A DNA stretch of 64,000 nucleotides from G963556115 sp963675945. Its GTDB lineage: Bacteria; Planctomycetota; SZUA-567. The notes below the pieces were generated by a model. The model worked only from the letters and a program-made list of their open reading frames with translations. It did not search any database and was not told the DNA's origin. The position numbers and the translations under genes are program-made. This document shows positions 42,710-50,905 of this stretch, piece after piece. Position 1 is the stretch's first letter. Every line of letters begins with the position of its first letter. The stretch is taken from positions 248,001-312,000 of the forward strand of contig OY780932.1 of assembly GCA_963675945.1 (NCBI GenBank), written 5' to 3'.

Positions 42710-45220
42710 TCAATCATATAACTCACTAAAATCAAGATACTTATAAATACGCTCACAATTTGGAGTAATCTTTCTGCTGAAGATTTCCCGGTACTCCTCC
42801 GGAGTTGGAATCTGCCCCAATAACGCCACCACTCCAGCGAGTTCCGCACTTCCCAGATACATTTTGGCTCCTGTCCCCATACGATTACTGGTATTCTTCG
42901 TACTGGTAGAGAAGACTCTAGCGTTATCTTGAACCCGCGCCTGATTACCCATACAGGCGCTACAACCTGGGATCTCTACCCGTGCTCCGGCAGCGCGCAG
43001 GCTATCGATGACTCCTTCTTGCTGGAGTTGCTCAAAATCCATGCGCGTAGGTGGGACTATCCAAAGTTCCTTTACTCCTATCTTACCACCTTGGAGAATT
43101 TCATTGACCGCACGAAAATGTCCTATATTGGTCAGACAAGAACCCACAAAGACCTCATCAATCTCTACCGCCTGCTGCTCGGATAACCAGCAAGTATTAT
43201 TTGGGTTATTCGGCGCAGCAATTACCGGTTCCACAATACGGTCGAGTTCAATTCTAAGCTTGCGTGCATACTCAGCAGTAATATCACGTCTGAGCAACTC
43301 CGGGCTCGCCAACCACGCCTCAATTTCAACGAGTCGACCTCTAAGCACTGCATCCTGCTGATATCCAGATTCAAGCATACGCCGTAGCAACACCACATTA
43401 CTCTGTAAATATTCTTTGACCTTTGTCTCAGAGAGCTCTACCGTACACCCTGCAGCGCTCCTCTCTGCAGCTGAAGCAGTAAGCTCAAAAGCCTGCTCGA
43501 CTGTCAATTCGCTGGTTATACCTTCAAACTCTAGTATCTTACCACTGAAGAGCGACTCCCCGCCAGCAGCCAGTTCTGAGCCTTTAAGCGAAATATAGTT
43601 AACTACATCCCGTAGCACCATACCTTCGCGCAACTCACCTTCAAGACTGACCAGCAAGGACTCCGGCATTTTCAAAGGCATACTCCCCAGCGCTGCAGCA
43701 TACGCGACCAACCCCGAACCTGCTGGAAAGGAGATCCCGAGTGGTGAATGCGCATGGCTATCCCCGCCGATCCCGACCTGATCCGGCAACAGAAGCCTAT
43801 TGAACCAACTATGAATAATACCATCTCCCGGTCTGAGTGCAATCCCGTCGCGCTGAACAAAGAACTCCGTCAAGACCTCATGCGTTTCAAGATCCTTCGC
43901 TGTCGGATAAGCAGCAGTATGGCAGAAACTCTGGATAGCGAGTGGGGCTTGAAATTTCAAACACGCTAGCTCAGTCAACTCATCACGGGTCATCAACCCG
44001 GTCACATCCTGACTCGCCACGGCGTCGATCTTCGGTTCGCAGACCTCGGTAGGCAGCACCGCCGCGCAGTTACAGGCCTTACCTATTATTTTCTGCGCCA
44101 GGGTAAATCCTTGAACCGACGCCCCGCTAACCCGCTGTGCTTTGATGAAGATATCGTCTTCACCCAGCCCTAGAACCTCCCGCGCCTTCTGGGTAACACT
44201 CTTACCGATCAACAATGGTATTCTGCCTCCAGCCTGGTATTCATCCGGCAAGGTCGGAGGGTTCAGCGTAAACTTTGCCAATAATTCTCCCCCCTCACCT
44301 CTGATCTCTGAGGAATTTATATCAATAATTATCTTCATACCATCCTGCACGGCAGCGACATTACAGACTATTGGCAGCGCCCCGCAATCCTCAAGGGTAT
44401 TGAAGAATACCGGTGCAATACTTCCGGCGATAACGACCCCGCCCCGCCGCTTATTGGGTACAAAAGGTATATCCTCACCTAGCGCCCAGATCAGTGAATT
44501 CACCGCAGACTTACGCGAACTTCCAACCCCAACACTATCCCCGACAAAAGCCACAGACACTCCAGACTCACGATAATTCTGCAGTCGCAGGGTCGCCTCG
44601 GGAAATCTATCTTCACCCAACGTCAGCGCATGTAGCGGAATATCGGCACGTGTCGCAGCATACTTCGGGGGTGAGAGGTCATCATTATTGACCTCACCGG
44701 AAATCTTATAGACCATTCTTTCAAGTATAGGCGGCAAAGCCGACCTGGAAGTAAACCACTCTGCTGCGGCCCAACTCTGAAGCAGACGGTAAGCCTCCTC
44801 ACAGCCTCCCTCCAATAATTCTCTGACCACAGAAAATTTGTCATATATTAGCGTAATGCCTTTCAACGCTTCCGCCGCCACCGCGGCATACCTCTCACCT
44901 GCCAGAAATTCTAAAAGATAGTCGACATTATAACCTCCCACCATAGTCCCCAGTAGCTCTATAGCATACTCTGGAGTTATAAGCGGGCACTCGACTTCAT
45001 TACGCACAATACCTGCCAAGAATGCCGACTTGACCGCTGCAGCGGCGTCCACTCCTGCCGGCACCCGATTCACCAGTAACTCAAGATAATACTCCGGATT
45101 TTCCAGAGAGTCGGTAGTCAAGATACGGCACAATTCTCGTACCTGTCCAGCGGTCAAGGGTAGAGGCGGCACCCCTTCCAACCTGCGCACAGCAACATGC
45201 TCCTTATATTGGACATTCAT
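42710..45220 (-). CDS. acnB: Aconitate hydratase B (2-methylisocitrate dehydratase)
   Basis: The 836-aa enzyme interconverts citrate and isocitrate with a 4Fe-4S cluster. AcnB-type features are the N-terminal HEAT-like domain (1-160), the swivelling domain placed before the core, and the cluster cysteines in GSCLTNIGHF and PGCSACMGNQARV (about 694-765). The blocks FCHTAAYPTAKDLETHEVL and GDGIIHSWFNRLLLPDQVGI followed by GGDSHAH are specific. E. coli AcnB is 865 aa, so the length fits. A promoter is visible on the minus strand. Neighbouring genes are unrelated, so the enzyme is transcribed alone. Confidence 0.96.
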   Translation of the reverse strand: MNVQYKEHVAVRRLEGVPPLPLTAGQVRELCRILTTDSLENPEYYLELLVNRVPAGVDAAAAVKSAFLAGIVRNEVECPLITPEYAIELLGTMVGGYNVDYLLEFLAGERYAAVAAEALKGITLIYDKFSVVRELLEGGCEEAYRLLQSWAAAEWFTSRSALPPILERMVYKISGEVNNDDLSPPKYAATRADIPLHALTLGEDRFPEATLRLQNYRESGVSVAFVGDSVGVGSSRKSAVNSLIWALGEDIPFVPNKRRGGVVIAGSIAPVFFNTLEDCGALPIVCNVAAVQDGMKIIIDINSSEIRGEGGELLAKFTLNPPTLPDEYQAGGRIPLLIGKSVTQKAREVLGLGEDDIFIKAQRVSGASVQGFTLAQKIIGKACNCAAVLPTEVCEPKIDAVASQDVTGLMTRDELTELACLKFQAPLAIQSFCHTAAYPTAKDLETHEVLTEFFVQRDGIALRPGDGIIHSWFNRLLLPDQVGIGGDSHAHSPLGISFPAGSGLVAYAAALGSMPLKMPESLLVSLEGELREGMVLRDVVNYISLKGSELAAGGESLFSGKILEFEGITSELTVEQAFELTASAAERSAAGCTVELSETKVKEYLQSNVVLLRRMLESGYQQDAVLRGRLVEIEAWLASPELLRRDITAEYARKLRIELDRIVEPVIAAPNNPNNTCWLSEQQAVEIDEVFVGSCLTNIGHFRAVNEILQGGKIGVKELWIVPPTRMDFEQLQQEGVIDSLRAAGARVEIPGCSACMGNQARVQDNARVFSTSTKNTSNRMGTGAKMYLGSAELAGVVALLGQIPTPEEYREIFSRKITPNCERIYKYLDFSELYD

Positions 45221-45258
45221 AATACTCCTTTCACGACCCGACTTACTCCGTAGCTACC

Positions 45259-45286
45259 TTATTATTATTACCGCGCCCAAGGTCAA
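45259..45286 (-). promoter_or_regulatory. Promoter of acnB
   Basis: On the minus strand TTGACC (45286-45281) and TAATAA (45264-45259) are separated by 16 bp, about 40 bp before ATG 45220. Ribosome site AAAGGAG. Confidence 0.5.
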
Positions 45287-45634
45287 CCAGTAATATCCTG
45301 ATACTTTTGTTACGATTATTTAAATATAATACTTACCAAGAATTTCGCAAAACCAAATTTAGTAACCGAATTCATAACATATATAGGCTTTTTTTTAAAC
45401 TAAACAGCCACCAAAATAAATTCGTATTAATTAATAGCTCTCATATTACCCCTGCACCAACTTTTGTCAAGCAAATCATAATTGTATACGCCGCTATAAT
45501 CCAAGAGATATTAATTTAAAACTGCCATACGTCATTCTCCACTCAACTCAAGCCAAAGGCATTCCCGTAAGTCAACTTACCCGAATAACCCTCCCCAGCT
45601 AAATTATAATTTACTTTCACCACCTTAATTACGC
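45287..45634. other. Intergenic region between acnB and arsC
   Basis: About 350 bp of AT-rich sequence with T-runs. No gene, riboswitch fold or long repeat is recognisable by eye. Confidence 0.5.
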
Positions 45635-45662
45635 TGTACAGCTTTTTTCTATCTGTTATAAT
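45635..45662 (+). promoter_or_regulatory. Promoter of the arsC-like gene
   Basis: TGTACA (45635-45640) and a consensus TATAAT (45657-45662) with a 16-bp spacer; ATG 45720 has the ribosome site AGGAGA. Confidence 0.5.
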
Positions 45663-45719
45663 TAGCTGCAAATACAGATGTTATACAAGCAAAATACGCA
45701 TTAACAACAGGAGAACGCC

Positions 45720-46175
45720 ATGTCGAAAAAGCTCAAGCTGTTATTTCTCTGCACGGGAAATTCCTGCCGAAGTCAGATGGCTGAAGGTTGGACACGCCAC
45801 CTCAAAGGGGATATAATTGATGCCTGCTCCGCCGGTATCGAGACCCATGGACTAAACCCCAATGCCGTCCGCGTAATGGCAGAGGTCGGGGTCGATATCT
45901 CCAGCCACAAATCAAAGCATCTAGATGAGTTCAAAGGGCAGGAGCTTGATTACGTAATTACAGTCTGTGGGCATGCCCATGAAAACTGCCCCTTCTTCCC
46001 AGGAAGGTGCAAAGTCGTACATGTAGGTTTTCCCGATCCACCGCAACTCGCACAAAAACTCGCAGAGGCTGGTGCTGATGAGGAGGAACAACTGGACTGC
46101 TACCGTAAGGTACGTGATGCCATAAAGGAATTTGTCCTGACGCTTCCGGGGTCCCTTGACCAGCTAAATTCCTAA
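45720..46175 (+). CDS. arsC: Thioredoxin-type arsenate reductase / low-molecular-weight phosphatase-like protein
   Basis: The 151-aa protein has the phosphatase loop CTGNSCRSQMAEG (Cys11, Cys16, Arg17) at the N-terminus and the redox pair in VCGHAHENCP (Cys83, Cys90), the three-cysteine layout of ArsC proteins that reduce arsenate with thioredoxin. PFFPG and HVGFPDPP are further family blocks. The length is a little above the usual 130-140 aa. No ars operon surrounds it, so a housekeeping phosphatase-like role is not excluded, but the cysteine pattern argues for arsenate reduction. Confidence 0.88.
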   Translation: MSKKLKLLFLCTGNSCRSQMAEGWTRHLKGDIIDACSAGIETHGLNPNAVRVMAEVGVDISSHKSKHLDEFKGQELDYVITVCGHAHENCPFFPGRCKVVHVGFPDPPQLAQKLAEAGADEEEQLDCYRKVRDAIKEFVLTLPGSLDQLNS

Positions 46176-46360
46176 TGCCACTCTGTAATTCAGACTAATC
46201 CACTTAAGGCGATCTTTACTCCTGCCGCACGTGAAAAATGACAATTATGAAATAATAAACTCATCTTTTACCGCTTCCTATTGTAATATAAAACAAAAAA
46301 TGCTATAAGTAGATATCTTTTTATCGTTATACTATTGCTAATACTAAACAGGAGATAACC

Positions 46361-47932
46361 ATGAGCAAGGCGAAACGCCCAGTATGTTTGATTATCCGTG
46401 ATGGCTGGGGACTGAACGAAAGAGTTGACGGCAATGCTATTGCAGCAGCCGATACCTGCGTTACAGATCTACTCAAAAGCAAGTACCCCTGGACCAAACT
46501 GGATGCCTGTGGCGAGGCTGTAGGACTCCCAGCAGGTTACCAGGGCAGTTCAGAGGTTGGCCACATGAATATGGGTGCAGGAAGAATTGTCATTCAGGAG
46601 CTCAAAAGAATTGACGATGGTCTGAGCAGTGGCGAGCTCTTTGAAGCGGAAAAGTGGCAGAACATGATGCAGAACTGGAAAGACAACCAGAGTCAGCTGC
46701 ATCTTATGGGACTGCTGCAGGATGAAGGTGTGCACGCCCATCAGGAGCATCTCTTCAAGATTATGAAGCGTGCCCGTTCTGAAAACCCTGAAGGCAAGAT
46801 CGTCATCCATCCGTTCCTTGATGGCCGTGATACCCCACCCCGCAGTACAATGGAGTATATCGCCAAGCTTGAAAAGGTAATGGCAGAGGTCGGCAACTGC
46901 AGCATCGGTACCGCCATGGGGCGTTACTACGCGATGGATCGTTCGCGTGACTGGAGACTTACCTCCATGGCCTACGACTGTATTGTCTCGTGTGCAGGCA
47001 GAAAAGCCGCCACTATCGAAGGTCTGGTCGAAGCGTCTTATGCCAATGACAGAACACCAGATGGCGAAGAGATGGTAGATGAGTATATACCGCCCCACGT
47101 ACTTGACGGCTATACCGGGGTTCAGGACGGCGACTGCGTCTTCCATACCAACTACCGTCAGGATAGAGCAATCCAGCTCACCCTCGCTTTTATCGACGAT
47201 AACTATGAAGGCGAACGTAAAGAACGCAAAGACATCACCTATATGGGCTTCACCCGCTATTACGATGAATTTACCGAATACCTCATGGGGCCTCTCGGTG
47301 GTGGCGGCGGTATGGAGGATCTCCTCGGCGACGTAATCGCCAAAGCCGGCATGAAGCAGCTACGTATCGCCGAGACCCAGAAATTCCGCCACGTGACCAG
47401 CTTCTTCAATGGCAAATCAACCACCCCCTTCCCCGGCGAAGAACAGGTCGAAGTCCCCAGCCGTTACGACCCGGCAACCTTTGCTATCCATCCTGAGATG
47501 GAGGTATTCACCGTCTCTGATAAATTGATGCAGTATATCGACGAAGATCCCTATCAATTTGATTTTATTGCAGTTAACTTTGCCAACTGTGATATGGTAG
47601 GACACACCGGCAACTTCAATGCCGCCAAGAGAGCCACGGCAATGGTAGACAAGTGCGTAGGCGCGCTGGTAGACGTACTTCTAGACTACGACTTCCAGAT
47701 CCTGATCACAGCCGACCACGGTAATTCAGACCAGATGATTGATTATGAAACCGGTATGGTCAAGACCAGTCATACCCTGAATCTAGTCGAGTTTATCTAT
47801 GTCGCCAATGATTCTGCCGGCTCCAAACTTATCGAGCAAGGTAAGCTAAGCGATATCGCCGTTACAATTGTAGACCTTCTCGGTTTGAAGAAACCTGCCG
47901 CGATGACCGCCGAGAATATTATTGTCAAATAA
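46361..47932 (+). CDS. gpmI: 2,3-bisphosphoglycerate-independent phosphoglycerate mutase
   Basis: The 523-aa Mn2+-dependent glycolytic enzyme converts 3-phosphoglycerate to 2-phosphoglycerate. The N-terminal metal motif IRDGWG (Asp14), catalytic Ser64 in GSSEVGHMNMGAGR (usually GNSEVGH), HPFLDGRDTPPRS, the pattern GRYYAMDRS and the C-terminal metal motif ITADHGNSDQM are all present. AGGAGAT lies before ATG 46361. A 17-bp hairpin terminator follows. Confidence 0.96.
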   Translation: MSKAKRPVCLIIRDGWGLNERVDGNAIAAADTCVTDLLKSKYPWTKLDACGEAVGLPAGYQGSSEVGHMNMGAGRIVIQELKRIDDGLSSGELFEAEKWQNMMQNWKDNQSQLHLMGLLQDEGVHAHQEHLFKIMKRARSENPEGKIVIHPFLDGRDTPPRSTMEYIAKLEKVMAEVGNCSIGTAMGRYYAMDRSRDWRLTSMAYDCIVSCAGRKAATIEGLVEASYANDRTPDGEEMVDEYIPPHVLDGYTGVQDGDCVFHTNYRQDRAIQLTLAFIDDNYEGERKERKDITYMGFTRYYDEFTEYLMGPLGGGGGMEDLLGDVIAKAGMKQLRIAETQKFRHVTSFFNGKSTTPFPGEEQVEVPSRYDPATFAIHPEMEVFTVSDKLMQYIDEDPYQFDFIAVNFANCDMVGHTGNFNAAKRATAMVDKCVGALVDVLLDYDFQILITADHGNSDQMIDYETGMVKTSHTLNLVEFIYVANDSAGSKLIEQGKLSDIAVTIVDLLGLKKPAAMTAENIIVK

Positions 47933-47957
47933 TACATTACCAGTTTTATCCAAAAAC

Positions 47958-47996
47958 AAGGACAGGGTTGGAGGAGATACCTCCAACCCTGTCCTT
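47958..47996 (+). terminator. Terminator of gpmI
   Basis: Perfect 17-bp arms (47958-47974 and 47980-47996) around the loop AGATA, beginning 25 bp after the gpmI stop. The T-run afterwards is weak (AACTATTAGCTTTT). Confidence 0.8.
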
Positions 47997-48236
47997 AACT
48001 ATTAGCTTTTACCCATTACTAACACTATAAACTAGTCAATTCTATAAGCAGTAAAAACAAGTATTTTAAGCTATTATATCTTCACTACAATTTTGCAGCA
48101 GCATACTTTTTTACTAAACAGATATACACAACCCCCTTCCTCACCAGTTCGGAATTCGCATACATCCTAAAGGAAAAATCACGCTTGCTTTGCGTTTTTT
48201 ATTACTGCGATTACACGTGCAAACTGCTTACCTTTC

Positions 48237-48998
48237 TTAGAGCTGCCGGATAAACTTCACATCAGCAATATAGTCATTCAGATTTTCTTTACTATCCTTA
48301 TCGGTCTCAAGGGTAATTATTGCATTCTCCGGGAGTAACTCTTTAATTTTAGAATAATCAATTGCACCCGTTCCCAGATGCCAATGCTTATCATACTCAT
48401 CGCTCACCTCTGCCACATCGGTAAGGTGGTACATATTCGGCGCAAACTGCATTAGAGACTCGAGAAAAGCATACGCTTCAATACCCTGGGATGCAGCCGA
48501 GCAGAGTGCATGCCCAAAATCAAAACAAAAACCACAACCGGACTCAGCCTTGATCAACTCAATCTCCTCGACCGTCGCTCCCCGACATCGCTCCCCCCCC
48601 ATAGAAGGTAGAGCGCGAAAAGGCTTATTTTCAATGAGCGCTCTAGGTTCAGCAAAGGCGGCAAGTTGAGCCGCTGTCTCCTGAGCATTACCCTCAATTC
48701 CACCATGGAAGATAATATACTCAGCCATCAAAGCGTCGGCATACTCCTTGACCTGCCGATACAGCTTCAAATTGCTCTGCGCACACTCCTGCTTGGCCAG
48801 ATTGAATCCATGTGCAAAATGCGGGGCATGAATAATAAAGGGAATCTCCAGTTCGAGCCAGTGGTCAAGACTTCCGAGAGTATCCGGCACAACATATAGT
48901 TCAATATAATCATAGATCCCGGCCTCATACAAGCGCAGCGCTTCAGCATAGTAATAATCTGTATTTATACTCCATAATTTAAGTCCGAGCTTATACAT
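48237..48998 (-). CDS. TIM-barrel sugar isomerase/epimerase-like protein
   Basis: The 253-aa protein belongs to the xylose-isomerase-like (AP endonuclease 2) TIM-barrel group. Candidate metal-site residues are the Glu of DYIELYVV, His of FIIHAPH, Glu of LIENKPF, Asp/His of FCFDFGHALC and Glu of ITLETDK. Family proteins use a divalent metal for ketose-aldose isomerisation or epimerisation, or act on phosphodiesters. The gene is the last of a three-gene run headed by a PseC-like aminotransferase. A role in building an amino sugar or surface glycan is inferred from the context. A weak hairpin with a T-run (48176-48203) may end the unit. Confidence 0.75.
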   Translation of the reverse strand: MYKLGLKLWSINTDYYYAEALRLYEAGIYDYIELYVVPDTLGSLDHWLELEIPFIIHAPHFAHGFNLAKQECAQSNLKLYRQVKEYADALMAEYIIFHGGIEGNAQETAAQLAAFAEPRALIENKPFRALPSMGGERCRGATVEEIELIKAESGCGFCFDFGHALCSAASQGIEAYAFLESLMQFAPNMYHLTDVAEVSDEYDKHWHLGTGAIDYSKIKELLPENAIITLETDKDSKENLNDYIADVKFIRQL

Positions 48999-49149
48999 TA
49001 ATTATCCTTTATCAATAATCACTTCAGCCTAAATATTTTAGATCCTCTTATTATTAAGAAGTTCCTGCTCCCTGCCGGATATTTCTTTAATCCGCATAAG
49101 GCTTGCAGCACTTAACTCGGGAATAGCCACACCCTCACCCCCCCCCAGC

Positions 49150-49395
49150 TTAAATGCACTGCTTATAACCATTCTTCTTGAATAACAGAGCCGGGTCAGC
49201 CCTCAGATAAGGATATTTGAGATACCCCAAAGCCCTCTCTTTCTGTTCAATTACAGCGATATTAAGCAGAGTTTTAATCTCGGATTTAGGGCATTCAGGG
49301 TACAACATTTTAAAATATGCCTCCTTCAGAATAAAGCAGGCAGCAACAAGTTCCATGGACTTATACAGATTTTCAACACACCACTGCATAGCCAT
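49150..49395 (-). CDS. Small hypothetical protein between PseC-like and TIM-barrel genes
   Basis: An 81-codon frame starts at ATG 49395, 26 bp after the aminotransferase stop, with GAGG 13-16 bp upstream and GAGAG directly before the ATG. The product is helical and rich in Lys, Leu and Cys (FILKEAYFKMLYPE, LNIAVIEQKERALGYLKYPY). I see no known motif. Co-direction and tight spacing support a real gene, but it could also be the remnant of a longer gene. Confidence 0.4.
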   Translation of the reverse strand: MAMQWCVENLYKSMELVAACFILKEAYFKMLYPECPKSEIKTLLNIAVIEQKERALGYLKYPYLRADPALLFKKNGYKQCI

Positions 49396-49421
49396 CTCTC
49401 ATATACCTCAAAATCTGAAGA

Positions 49422-50537
49422 TCAAAGTATTGATTTAACCCGCCGGACTATCTCTGCAAGATCCTCAGAAGTGAGAGCAGGATAGAGCGGCAAGGATATA
49501 GTCTTGCGATAGTACTCCTCGGCAACCGGGTAATTTCCCGGGACGAAGCCAAGCCTCTGATAATACGGCTGCGTATGCACAGGTATATAATGCACCTGCA
49601 GATTCAACCCGACCTCTTTGGCTTTATAGTAGAAATCATCCCGATCTTCAAGCAGAACCGGATAGAGATGGAAGCACGCTTCGGAATACTCACGTTCAAT
49701 TAGATGCTCGAGTCCGAGTTTGGTATTATAATACTCAACAATCTCCCGGCGCCTGGTTTTAAATTCATCAATCTTACTGAGTTGAGTAATGCCCAGAGCC
49801 GCCTGCATATCGGTAAGCCGGTAATTAAAACCAAGCTCACGCATCTCATACCGCCAGGAACCGAGCATCTCGCCATCACGATGCATACCATGATTTCGTA
49901 GCGCCAGCAGCTTCTGATAAAGCTCGACATCGTTGGTCATAATCGCCCCACCCTCACCGGTAGTAATCGTCTTGACCGGATGAAAGGAGAAGACCGTCAT
50001 GTCTGAGTACCTGCACGAACCTACCTTCTCACCCTTATATTCAGAACCGATCGCATGAGCCGCATCCTCAATCACCAGCAGTCCGTGCTCCCGCGCCACC
50101 GCCGCCACCCGCTGCATATCCACGCTCTGTCCGGCAAAATGCACCGGAATCAACAGCTTGGTCTTCGGCGTAAGCGCTGCGGCAAGTTTAGCACAATCAA
50201 TATTAGCCGTATCAGCCTCGATATCAGCAAATCTGACATCTGCCCCGGCATATAGCGCGGCATTTGCCGAAGCCAGAAAGGTAATCGGTGAGGTAAGAAC
50301 CTCATCCCCACTACCCACCCCCGCCGCCAGCACCGCCAGATGTAGAGCCGCAGTACCATTGGCCAGCGCCACACAGTACTTGGCACCAGTATATTCGGTA
50401 AGAGCAGCCTCAAATTCTGCAACTCGCGGTCCTTGGGTCAAAAAATCAGATCGCAAACAGTCCATTACGCTCTGATAATCTGCTTCACCTAGAGTCTGCT
50501 TACCATAGCCGTATTCTTTATCAGTCAATCTCACCAA
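49422..50537 (-). CDS. DegT/DnrJ/EryC1-type aminotransferase, PseC-like
   Basis: The 371-aa PLP enzyme begins YGYGKQTLGEADYQSVMDCL, then RSDFLTQGPRVAEFE; the phrase SDFLTQGP, the block TSPITFLASANAALYAGAD and the pattern VIEDAAHAIGSEYKG lead to the catalytic lysine (Lys189) in FSFHPVKTITTGEGG. This matches PseC, which transfers an amino group to C4 of UDP-4-keto-6-deoxy-N-acetyl-altrosamine on the way to pseudaminic acid. Pseudaminic acid glycosylates flagellins in several bacteria, and this genome has flagella. The partner genes pseB, pseH, pseG, pseI and pseF are not in the window. A related amino sugar for a surface polysaccharide is equally possible. Confidence 0.82.
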   Translation of the reverse strand: MVRLTDKEYGYGKQTLGEADYQSVMDCLRSDFLTQGPRVAEFEAALTEYTGAKYCVALANGTAALHLAVLAAGVGSGDEVLTSPITFLASANAALYAGADVRFADIEADTANIDCAKLAAALTPKTKLLIPVHFAGQSVDMQRVAAVAREHGLLVIEDAAHAIGSEYKGEKVGSCRYSDMTVFSFHPVKTITTGEGGAIMTNDVELYQKLLALRNHGMHRDGEMLGSWRYEMRELGFNYRLTDMQAALGITQLSKIDEFKTRRREIVEYYNTKLGLEHLIEREYSEACFHLYPVLLEDRDDFYYKAKEVGLNLQVHYIPVHTQPYYQRLGFVPGNYPVAEEYYRKTISLPLYPALTSEDLAEIVRRVKSIL

Positions 50538-50905
50538 TCAGCCTTCTCATATCTTCTACGTTCAACCACTAGCTATTATATTACCTTAAAACTCCCGCAT
50601 ATTCCCCATATTGAATTACTTAAACTCATCGCGGGAAAAAAGAACCATTCGCTCTAGCTCAAGACACTTCTCAAACATCACCAGCGTAAACATCTTACAA
50701 ATAAACCGGTTCCACCGGTTATTAGCAATGATCCGATATTTCTCTTCACCATCATGCTGACGCGCAGGCGCCACAACCCTACCGACTCATCACCGCCTAA
50801 ATCATCAGCTGAAGCGACAATAAATGTAATTCATTTTAGCGCAATTACTCTTCAAATCCAGAGGTTAAAAAAATATAAGCAAATTTATACAACCCTATAC
50901 TTCGC
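50538..50905. other. Intergenic region upstream of the PseC-like gene
   Basis: The 368 bp separate two minus-strand genes. An open frame on the plus strand (50754 onward) runs into the coding region of the next gene and is a shadow. I see no promoter or hairpin that stands out. Confidence 0.4.

Noticed and set aside
48176..48203. Small hairpin ACGC/GCGT with T-run near the TIM-barrel gene end
   Set aside because: The stem is only four strong pairs; kept as a remark under that gene and not called as a terminator.
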